Source: Bryobacterales bacterium
GTDB taxonomy: Bacteria; Acidobacteriota; Terriglobia; Bryobacterales; UBA6623
Length of the DNA: 35,850 bases
NCBI GenBank assembly: GCA_026713545.1
Contig: JAPOOG010000093.1
Span: forward strand, 1 to 35,850
Reading direction: 5' to 3'
Position numbers and translations under genes: made by a program. The notes beneath the pieces were generated by a model. It saw nothing but the letters and a program-made list of their open reading frames with translations. It was not told the DNA's origin and did no database searches. Numbering within the stretch: the first letter of the stretch is position 1; every line of letters starts with the position of its first letter. Of the stretch, positions 8,993-15,704 are shown in pieces.

Positions 8993-9189
8993 CCTGCTTT
9001 TCTCACCACCCGACGGCCGAAGCACGCGATACGACCGCCATGACTTCGCTTTTCCTTCGCAACGCTTGCTTGCCGTGCTCGACGTACCGTCAAGTACGCC
9101 TGCGCGCGCCTTTTTCCTCCGCCCGGCTCGCGCCTCGTCCTGACGGCCCTCTCACGCACTGCGCCTCGCCACGTGGTGAGAAAAGCAGG
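8993..9189 (+). repeat. Dispersed inverted-end repeat, copy A (197 bp)
   Basis: The ends CCTGCTTTTCTCACCAC (8993-9009) and GTGGTGAGAAAAGCAGG (9173-9189) are a perfect 17-bp inverted repeat. The interior shares long identical blocks with the copy at 17972-18163, including GACGGCCGAAGCACGC, CAAGTACGCCTGCGCGCGCC and CTGACGGCCCTCTCACGCAC. It is non-coding as far as can be judged and lies between two same-strand genes. It resembles a MITE- or REP-like element, but the family is not recognised. Confidence 0.9.
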
Positions 9190-9332
9190 TTGGCGGGCGG
9201 ATTTTTACAAAAGTTTTGCACACGCAGCAACAGCGCGACCGGCACCTGCTGATAGCTTGAGAGAGTTCCCAGCCTTTCCCATCGCTCCTGCCCACCCACC
9301 TCGCCCAGCCGCAGGCAGCCGGCAACCCTCCC

Positions 9333-10136
9333 ATGTCACTGATGAACGGTAACGATTCGCACCCCGCCGCCTGCCAAGCGAGGGAACTGCTGCGGAACTA
9401 CACGCCCGTTCCACTGTCCGTCGCGAACACCCTGCCCTCGGCGAACCGGTATGACACGAAATTCCTGCTGTCTCACAGCCAGCTCATCGCCGCCCTGCGA
9501 TTCCTGGACAGGTACTACTCGGCGCTCGACATTGACGGAATTCGCGTGCATCGCTACCGCACCCTGTATTTCGACACTCCCGGTTTCGATCTCTACTTGC
9601 GGCACCACTCGGGGGCCCGAAATCGATTCAAGGTCCGCAGCCGCCATTACGTCGACTCAGACCGCTCCTTCCTGGAGGTCAAGCGGAAGGCCGGCAAGAA
9701 CCGAACCGTCAAGGCCAGGAAGGAGACGGCCTCCACTGTGACCGAGTTGACCATAGAGGCGATGGGTTTCGTCGAATCGCACGCCTTGAGCGGCACCAGG
9801 GACCTCGAGCCGAAACTCTGGAACGAATTCGACCGCATCACGCTGTTGGGAAACAGCAGCGCCGAGCGAGTGACGCTGGATCTGCGCATCGGCTTTTCCA
9901 GCGGGTCCGAACGCCAGGGCATGCCGGGCCTCGCGGTGGCCGAACTCAAGCAGGCCAGCATTGACCGCACCTCGCCATTCTTCCGGCACATGCGGTCCAT
10001 CGGGTCGAGGCCGGCGCGGTTCAGCAAGTATTGCGTCGCAGCGCAGTTGCTGCATCCGCAACTCAAGCGCAATCGCTTCAGAAAAAGCCTCCGGGCAGTC
10101 GAAAAGCTGGCAGAAGGAGCCGTTGATGCAGCCTGA
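9333..10136 (+). CDS. VTC-domain protein (polyphosphate polymerase-like)
   Basis: The 267-aa protein is essentially one VTC domain, the triphosphate-tunnel fold of the catalytic subunit of the yeast vacuolar transporter chaperone, which makes polyphosphate from ATP. Visible motifs in order are NRYDTKFLL (39-46), RTLYFDTP (76-83), the basic run RNRFKVRSRHY (96-106), FLEVKRK (113-119), TLDLRIGF (181-188) and AVAELKQ (201-207). These alternating basic and acidic strands form the tunnel in known members. There is no signal peptide or membrane segment, so a cytoplasmic active site is expected. No strong Shine-Dalgarno precedes the ATG at 9333, and ATG 9342 is an alternative start. Its 3' end overlaps the DUF4956 gene by 11 bp, so the two are translationally linked. 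Bacterial VTC proteins are often neighbours of DUF4956 and CotH genes; polymerase activity itself is an inference. Confidence 0.87.
   Translation: MSLMNGNDSHPAACQARELLRNYTPVPLSVANTLPSANRYDTKFLLSHSQLIAALRFLDRYYSALDIDGIRVHRYRTLYFDTPGFDLYLRHHSGARNRFKVRSRHYVDSDRSFLEVKRKAGKNRTVKARKETASTVTELTIEAMGFVESHALSGTRDLEPKLWNEFDRITLLGNSSAERVTLDLRIGFSSGSERQGMPGLAVAELKQASIDRTSPFFRHMRSIGSRPARFSKYCVAAQLLHPQLKRNRFRKSLRAVEKLAEGAVDAA
10112..10119 (+). promoter_or_regulatory. Ribosome binding site fixing the DUF4956 start
   Basis: AGAAGGAG lies six bases before the ATG at 10126, inside the end of the VTC gene. It selects that ATG over a longer in-frame opening starting at 9961. Confidence 0.8.
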
Positions 10137-10746
10137 GCTCGTTGTTCACCTGGCCGGGGCCGGTTTCAATTTCCTCGTGGTGCTGATCATTGTCCGGCTG
10201 ATCTACTACCCGTCCGGCCAAGACAAGCAGTACGTGCTGACGTTCCTGACGTTCAGCACGATGACCTATTTCGTGCTGGGCCTGCTGACCAGCGTCGATC
10301 TGAGCATCGGGGTGGGCTTCGGGCTGTTCGCCCTCTTCTCGGTGCTGCGCTATCGGACCGATACGATCTCGGCCCGCGAGATGACGTACCTGTTCGTGGT
10401 GATCGCTCTGGCGGTCATGAATTCCGTGCTCGTCACGCAAAGCGAGCACGTGCGGATGCTGGCCTCGAACGGCGCGGTCGTGGCTGTGATGTTCGTTCTG
10501 GAGCGCGAATGGGGCTTTCACTTCGAGGCCAGCAAGCGGGTCATCTATGACCGGGTCGAGCTGACCCGGCCCCAGCGCAGAGACGAGCTGCTGGCGGACC
10601 TGCGCGAGCGCACCGGCATCCACGTGCGGCACGTCTCGGTCGGCCGGATCGACCTAGTGAGCGACACGGCAGATCTAACGCTGTTCTACGACCAGCGGGA
10701 AGAGGAGAGCGTGGAACACGGGTCCAAGAGGGGGAACAAGGCATGA
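10126..10746 (+). CDS. DUF4956 integral membrane protein
   Basis: The 206-aa protein starts at ATG 10126, supported by a strong Shine-Dalgarno. Four or five hydrophobic segments lie at about residues 12-27, 36-54, 60-72, 86-104 and 112-125. The DUF4956 hallmark FALFSVLRYRTDTI...REMTYLFVVI sits at about 68-95. The C-terminal 80 residues are soluble and mixed-charge (RPQRRDELLADLRERTGIHVRHVSVGRIDL), resembling a small cytoplasmic alpha/beta domain. The molecular role of DUF4956 is not known; its regular association with VTC-domain proteins suggests a membrane partner for polyphosphate or nucleotide-dependent phosphate chemistry. It overlaps the VTC gene by 11 bp and the next gene by 4 bp (ATGA), so the three genes form one operon. 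Confidence 0.9.
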   Translation: MQPELVVHLAGAGFNFLVVLIIVRLIYYPSGQDKQYVLTFLTFSTMTYFVLGLLTSVDLSIGVGFGLFALFSVLRYRTDTISAREMTYLFVVIALAVMNSVLVTQSEHVRMLASNGAVVAVMFVLEREWGFHFEASKRVIYDRVELTRPQRRDELLADLRERTGIHVRHVSVGRIDLVSDTADLTLFYDQREEESVEHGSKRGNKA

Positions 10747-13559
10747 ACTCGCGTTGCGTATGGCCGGCGGCCACGATTCTGATCGCGCTGTGCGGGGCGC
10801 ATACGGCTCAGGGGCAGCCGAGACCCGTGCGGTTCATCCCAGCCATTGCCGCGCTCGATTCCGATGGCGACGAGGTGCTGTCGAACGAAGAGATCGATAA
10901 CGCCCCCGCCTCGCTGATCACCCTCGACGCGAACGGCAGCAAGACGCTCACGATCGACGAACTCATGCCCTTGCCGGGCGGACGGGCGGGAGGAAGGCGT
11001 CCGCCGTTCCCCGGAGGCGGGGGGCCGCGCGGCGGGCAGCAGCCCGGGCCGGGCGGGGGCGGGCCGGCCAGGATGATCCAGCGCATTCCCGTGCTGGCGG
11101 CCCTGGACGCGGACGGGGACAGCGAGGTGTCAGCGGCCGAGATCCGGGACGCGGGGCGCTCCCTGCGGGCGCTCGACGCGGACCAGAGCGGGTCTCTGGA
11201 GGCGGGCGAACTCCTGCCGCGATTCCGCGGACGCGGGGGGTTCGGCAGAGGGAGGCGCCCCGAGCCGGGGCCGGCGCCGATCATGACCGCGATCGACACG
11301 GACGGCAACGGCGAAATCGCTTCGGAGGAGTTGGCTCGAGCTTCGGAGGCCCTTTGGTCCCTCGACTCGGACCAGGACGGCAGCCTGACACAGCGGGAGA
11401 CGATGCCACCGGAACCGTCGCCGGCAGGCCGTGGAGAGGGTCAACCAGCACGGCCGGACAGATGGCCTCGAGCACACCCGATCGTCGCGGCCCTGGACGC
11501 CGACAACAGCGGCGACCTCAATTCACTGGAGATCGATGCGGCCCAGACCTTGCTGGCAAAGCTCGACGCGGACAGCAGCGGAATCCTGACTCGAGACGAG
11601 TTGGGAAGTCGTTTCGGCCCCCGAGGAGGCGGCCCGGGCGGCCGCGGCGGTCCCGGGGGCTTCCGGGGCGAGGCCTCGGCGGTCCGGAAGCTGCCGGAAG
11701 ACCTCGAACCGCACGAAGGCGGAGCTTCGATCCCGGATCGGGAAACGTTCGAGAAATTCTCGTACCAAGGCTCACAGACGCTTATCGATACCGCCTTGAT
11801 CGGGCTCGAGTTCGTGAAGTTCGTCGTCACGGACGCCCATGGCGATACGCCGCTCCTGTATTTCATGAACACCGAGAATCACCGGGCCCACCCGATGTTC
11901 ATGCGCGAGATGGGTATTGGTTTCGGGATGGGCGGGGAGAACCCGGGCACGATGCGCGGAGTCATCGTCTACCGGCCGCTGTTGACCTCTCCGTCGGGAG
12001 CGCGAGGCCTGTACACGTACGAGTTCGAGCCTCGCGACTCGTTCCCGTTCGAGATGGTCCAGGTCGCCCACAACCTGCTGGCCAAGCACTCGCCGCTGCT
12101 CGACGGCCATCTCGCATACCTCCCCCTGCCGGCCGCCGTGCCGCGGTACCGGGAAGAGCAGGCGCAGTACGAAGCCGCCAAGCTGCCGGTCTTCCTGCAG
12201 GACGAGGTTTACGAGAACATTGCCTACCTGCCCCTCAACGTGAGCGAGGGATACGGGCTCCTGCGCCTGATGCCGCTCGAGGAGCGACCGCGCGAAAGGG
12301 ACGTGGTGCTCTACGAGAGCCTTCCCAACGAGATGCCGCGGGTCGCCGGGATCATCACCGGATTCCGGCAAACCCCTCTGTCGCACGTGAATCTCCGGGC
12401 GGTTCAGGACGGGGTGCCAAACGCCTTCATTCGTGGCGCCGCGAGCGACGAGCGGATCAGCAGCCTGATCGGGAAGTACGTCTACTACCGGGTCGCCGAA
12501 GACGGTTACGAGATCCGTGAAGCGACAGCCGCCGAAGTGGACCGGCACTTCGAGAGCATGCGTCCCAGCGAAGCATCGAGGCCGGCCCGCGACCTCGAGG
12601 CCAAGCGCATCCGGCCGCTTGCCGAACTGGGATTCGAGGATCACTCCAGCGTCGGCGTCAAGGCGGCGAACGTCGCCGCACTCGGCAAGCTCGGTTTCAA
12701 GGCGGGGGTCGTCCCCGAAGGATACGCAATACCGTTCCATTTCTACGACGCCTTCATGCGCCACAACGGCCTCTACGACGAAGCCGGCAAGATGATCGAA
12801 GAACCCGGCTTCCTGACCGATACCCAGCAGCGCGTTGAGGCCCTGAAGCGATTCCGCAGGAAAGTGCAGGACGGGGACACGCCGGAATGGATGCTGGACG
12901 AGCTCAAGTGGTTGCAGGCGCGATTCGCCCCGTCCCAGCCGATCCGCATGCGATCCAGCACCAACAACGAAGACCTGCCGGGATTCAGCGGCGCCGGGTT
13001 GTACGACTCCTTCACACACCACCCGGACGAGGGCCATCTTGCAAAGTCCGTGAAGCAGGTCTACGCAAGCCTGTGGAACTTCCGCGCATTCGAGGAGCGC
13101 GAGTTTTTCCGGGTCGACCACCTCGCGGCGGCGATGGGAGTCCTGGTCCATCCGAATTATTCGGGGGAACTCGCGAACGGCGTGGCGGTGAGCGAGGATA
13201 TCGCGTACCAATCCGGCGGGTACGGCCGTCCGAGGATGTACTACGTCAACTCGCAAGCGGGAGAGGACCTCGTGACCAACCCGGAGCAGGAGTCGACCCC
13301 CGAAGAGATCCTGCTCAGCACGCGCGGGCGTCGATTCGACCGCGTGATCCGGCACTCGAACCGCACGGAGAACGACAGCCCGCTACTCAGCGAGGGGCAC
13401 CTCGACGAACTGCGCGAATCCCTGCGCCTGATCCACAACAAGTTCAAGGCGGAGTATGGCGTCGGAGTCAGCGACCCGTTCGCCATGGAGATCGAGTTCA
13501 AGATCACATCCGAAGGCCGGCTGGCCATCAAGCAGGCCCGGCCATGGGTTTTCCACTAG
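10743..13559 (+). CDS. Secreted eight-EF-hand protein fused to a dikinase-like (PEP/pyruvate-binding) module
   Basis: The protein is 938 aa. A signal peptide (AATILIALCGAHTAQG) spans about 1-25. Eight EF-hand loops follow in four pairs at 39-50, 62-73, 122-133, 145-156, 185-196, 208-219, 252-263 and 275-286 (for example DSDGDEVLSNEE, DTDGNGEIASEE), separated by Gly/Pro/Arg-rich linkers. After an unassigned region (about 330-520), residues 536-563 (GIITGFRQTPLSHVNLRA...GVPNAFI) resemble the swivelling phosphohistidine domain of PEP-utilising enzymes, with His548 as candidate. Residues about 636-936 resemble the PEP/pyruvate-binding ATP-grasp domain: VGVKAANVAALGKLG, RMRSSTNNEDLPGFSGAGLYDS and the C-terminal EIEFKI...IKQARP. 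The His-before-ATP order recalls glucan, water dikinases. It overlaps the DUF4956 gene by 4 bp. Whether an exported protein can act as a kinase, and on what, is unknown. Confidence 0.85.
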   Translation: MNSRCVWPAATILIALCGAHTAQGQPRPVRFIPAIAALDSDGDEVLSNEEIDNAPASLITLDANGSKTLTIDELMPLPGGRAGGRRPPFPGGGGPRGGQQPGPGGGGPARMIQRIPVLAALDADGDSEVSAAEIRDAGRSLRALDADQSGSLEAGELLPRFRGRGGFGRGRRPEPGPAPIMTAIDTDGNGEIASEELARASEALWSLDSDQDGSLTQRETMPPEPSPAGRGEGQPARPDRWPRAHPIVAALDADNSGDLNSLEIDAAQTLLAKLDADSSGILTRDELGSRFGPRGGGPGGRGGPGGFRGEASAVRKLPEDLEPHEGGASIPDRETFEKFSYQGSQTLIDTALIGLEFVKFVVTDAHGDTPLLYFMNTENHRAHPMFMREMGIGFGMGGENPGTMRGVIVYRPLLTSPSGARGLYTYEFEPRDSFPFEMVQVAHNLLAKHSPLLDGHLAYLPLPAAVPRYREEQAQYEAAKLPVFLQDEVYENIAYLPLNVSEGYGLLRLMPLEERPRERDVVLYESLPNEMPRVAGIITGFRQTPLSHVNLRAVQDGVPNAFIRGAASDERISSLIGKYVYYRVAEDGYEIREATAAEVDRHFESMRPSEASRPARDLEAKRIRPLAELGFEDHSSVGVKAANVAALGKLGFKAGVVPEGYAIPFHFYDAFMRHNGLYDEAGKMIEEPGFLTDTQQRVEALKRFRRKVQDGDTPEWMLDELKWLQARFAPSQPIRMRSSTNNEDLPGFSGAGLYDSFTHHPDEGHLAKSVKQVYASLWNFRAFEEREFFRVDHLAAAMGVLVHPNYSGELANGVAVSEDIAYQSGGYGRPRMYYVNSQAGEDLVTNPEQESTPEEILLSTRGRRFDRVIRHSNRTENDSPLLSEGHLDELRESLRLIHNKFKAEYGVGVSDPFAMEIEFKITSEGRLAIKQARPWVFH

Positions 13560-13945
13560 CGAACCTAGCTGCGCCCGGCGTGTTTCCAGGCGCCAAGAAG
13601 GCGAGTCAAACGTCGATGCCGGACCACATGATCGGGAATCGCATCACCAGCATGACACCTCGAAGCTCCACGACAACTTGACCTGAAGCATCCTCCTGAT
13701 CAAGCGGCGTCGATACCGGCCCGGATGTTTTCAGCTTGAATGATCCGCGCACGGGCGGAGGCCGGAAGGGCAGCTCGCGGCCAAGGTGCGTCACGGAGGT
13801 GATCAACCGCTCAGACAGGCTCACGGCGCTGTACAACGGGCTTCGGCCACCGGGCGGTGAGACACCGAGGGCATCTGGACGATCACGGCGAGTTGAGACG
13901 GTTACGCTAAACTTTCGTGCAGCACACCTCGCAACAAGGTGATCC
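13560..13945. other. Gene-free region with a decayed repeat
   Basis: No gene is supported between the dikinase-like gene and the lipoprotein at 13946. The only structure seen is a decayed, reverse-oriented copy of the dispersed repeat near 13785-13870. A frame on the minus strand (13606-14073) runs into the next gene's antisense and looks spurious. Confidence 0.5.
13785..13870 (-). repeat. Decayed dispersed-repeat copy, reverse orientation
   Basis: GTGCGTCACGGAGG near the left and GGGCTTCGGCCACCGGGCGGTGAGACACCGAGG at the right resemble the reverse complement of the intact repeats (GTGCTTCGGCCGTCGGGTGGTGAGAAATGCAGG). The right 33 bp are convincing; the left part is weak. Confidence 0.45.
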
Positions 13946-15460
13946 ATGAGAGTTCGTTCTGCTGGAACGGTTGCCGGTTTTCTCGCGTGCGCGCTTTTCG
14001 TCGCGTGCGCGCCGGCGACGGACTCCCCAGAGCCGGTGACGTACGACATCGGCGACCGCAACCAAGTCTTCATCGACGGCCGCTACCTGGATTCGGCCAG
14101 CGATGTTCGAATTACGGTCAACCAGCCGGTGAAGACCTACGAGCAATGCCTGGCCGGCGACCTCCGCGGTTACGAAACGGTGCTGGAGCCCGACGGAACC
14201 TTTCGTGGATTTCACGCTCTGACGAAAGACGGTGTCCGTTGGCGACGAGTTGAGCCGGGTGACGTCCCCGAGCCGGATGACATCCTTGGCTTGTACAACG
14301 GGCAAAGGGTTCCGTTCGTCGATCCTCTCGCGGAACCGGCAGAGCGCTACAAGCTCTTCTCCGCATCCGAAGGCAAGGCATTCAATGAAACCGTCCTTCG
14401 CGCCTCGGCGGACGGAGCCGAGTGGCGTGAAATCCATCGGGGGCTGTTCCCCGAGGAGGCCGTTTACCCGCGCGGCATGGACAGCCAGAACGTGGCCTTC
14501 CACGACACCCGGATCAACCGCTACGCCGCCTACGTGCGGGTCAACCTGGCGATGCCGGCTCCGCCGCACCACCAGCCGTACTTCGACCAACTCAGTCTGC
14601 GCAACCATGGCCGCAAGGGTTACTACTTCCTGCGCGCCATCGGGCGGTCGGTCACGGACGATCTCTCGAAGTTCCCGATGCCCGAAGTGGTCCTCCAGCC
14701 CGACGAGCGAGACCCCCGGTTCGACGGGGTCGGCGTCATGGACTTCTACACCCCGCAGGTCATTCCGTATACGCACGCCCAAGACGCCTACTACCTGTTC
14801 ACGGCCCGTTACCTGCACTACGAGGATTGGTTCCTGCGCGAGGACCTGTCGGGCTACCCGCTTTCAGGAGCCGAGACACTGAACACGGGGACACTCGACA
14901 TCGGATTCGCAGCCAGCCGGGACGGCGTGCACTGGGAGCGCTACCAGCGCCGGCCATGGATCCCGCTGGGACCTGAGGGATCCTTTGACTCCAAAGCGAT
15001 GTATTCGTGCCGCGGCCTGACCCTGCGCGGCGACGAGATCTGGCTTTACTACATCGGCTACGACAAGTTGCATGGCGACATCGGCGAACGGCAAGGATCC
15101 ACACCGGTGATGAGCCGCGTCGTGATCCGGAAGGACGGCTTCACCTCGGTCGAGGCGGATTACGAGGGCGGCGAGTTCACCACGCCTCCACTGCGGTTCG
15201 AAGGAGACCGGTTGTCGCTCAACGTGGACACCTCAGCTCTGGGGTTGTTGCGCGTCGAGATCCAAGATGAGGCCGGACAGCCGATTCCGGGGTTTTCCCT
15301 TGAGGACTGCGACCGAATTCACACCACCAACTCCACGAGCAAAACTGTACGATGGCGGGAGAAGGCGGATGTCAGACCGCTCACCGGGCAAGCCGTTCGT
15401 CTTCGCTTCGAACTCCGCCATGGCGTCAAGCTCCATGCATTTCGATTTACGGCCAGCTAG
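13946..15460 (+). CDS. Exported lipoprotein-like protein with probable GH32/GH43-type five-bladed propeller
   Basis: The protein is 504 aa. ATG 13946 follows AAGGTGAT at a good distance. The N-terminus has a hydrophobic signal ending in Cys (FLACALFVACAPATDS), so a lipoprotein is plausible. The body has repeated beta-strand motifs typical of glycosidase-like five-bladed propellers: GTFRGFHALTKDGVRWRRVE (73-92), LRASADGAEWREI, MDFYTPQVIPY, DIGFAASRDGVHWERYQRRPWI, EIWLYYIGYDKLHG. The last about 90 residues look like a separate beta-sandwich (LRFEGDRLSLNVDTS...GLLRVEIQDEAGQPIPGF). I do not see enough of the catalytic acid pattern to name a substrate. Similar proteins are usually annotated as hypothetical in Planctomycetota and Acidobacteriota. 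It precedes the SulP gene on the same strand. Confidence 0.65.
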   Translation: MRVRSAGTVAGFLACALFVACAPATDSPEPVTYDIGDRNQVFIDGRYLDSASDVRITVNQPVKTYEQCLAGDLRGYETVLEPDGTFRGFHALTKDGVRWRRVEPGDVPEPDDILGLYNGQRVPFVDPLAEPAERYKLFSASEGKAFNETVLRASADGAEWREIHRGLFPEEAVYPRGMDSQNVAFHDTRINRYAAYVRVNLAMPAPPHHQPYFDQLSLRNHGRKGYYFLRAIGRSVTDDLSKFPMPEVVLQPDERDPRFDGVGVMDFYTPQVIPYTHAQDAYYLFTARYLHYEDWFLREDLSGYPLSGAETLNTGTLDIGFAASRDGVHWERYQRRPWIPLGPEGSFDSKAMYSCRGLTLRGDEIWLYYIGYDKLHGDIGERQGSTPVMSRVVIRKDGFTSVEADYEGGEFTTPPLRFEGDRLSLNVDTSALGLLRVEIQDEAGQPIPGFSLEDCDRIHTTNSTSKTVRWREKADVRPLTGQAVRLRFELRHGVKLHAFRFTAS

Positions 15461-15704
15461 CGACGTACGGAGCCGCTTGCTCTATTTCCCGATCACGTTT
15501 CTGCCCGCCGGCGTTCCGGCCGCCACCCAGGAAATCGACACGGCTCCGCACCAACGGGACCGTCCGGACTACTCTCGGCTCGACGACATCGACGAGACTG
15601 ACGAACGCAAGGTCATGTCGCCGCTCCTCGCCGCCGGGGAGCCGGAACAATGTCTGGAGCTCGTCCGCCAACTCATTCGTCCCTTCGGGAAATCACAATC
15701 GTGA
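15435..15704 (+). CDS. Possible 89-aa small protein overlapping the SulP start
   Basis: A frame from ATG 15435 ends at TGA 15702-15704, forming a GTGA overlap with the GTG at 15701 that could start the SulP gene. The peptide has a hydrophobic N-terminal stretch (RLLYFPITFLPAGVPAA) and then an acidic, patterned tail (RLDDIDETDERKVMSPLLAAGEPEQCLELVRQL). The overlap is typical of translationally coupled genes, and the tail reads like protein. Against it, the start lies within the end of the preceding gene and no family is recognised. It could also be a decayed gene end. Confidence 0.3.
   Translation: MHFDLRPASDVRSRLLYFPITFLPAGVPAATQEIDTAPHQRDRPDYSRLDDIDETDERKVMSPLLAAGEPEQCLELVRQLIRPFGKSQS

Larger units (their letters stand above)
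8732..9332. other. Gene-free region with two dispersed-repeat copies
   Basis: The 600-bp gap between the sialidase-like gene and the VTC operon has no convincing gene. It contains a decayed repeat copy in reverse orientation (about 8834-8910), a near-intact copy (8993-9189), and an A/T-rich patch (ATTTTTACAAAAGTTTTGCA, about 9201-9220) that could hold the promoter of the VTC operon. I cannot define -35/-10 boxes reliably. Confidence 0.6.

Noticed and set aside
11772..13355. 527-aa minus-strand open frame
   Set aside because: Antisense to the dikinase-like gene with clear motifs; composition (Arg/Val/Gly/Glu-rich) is that of a shadow frame.
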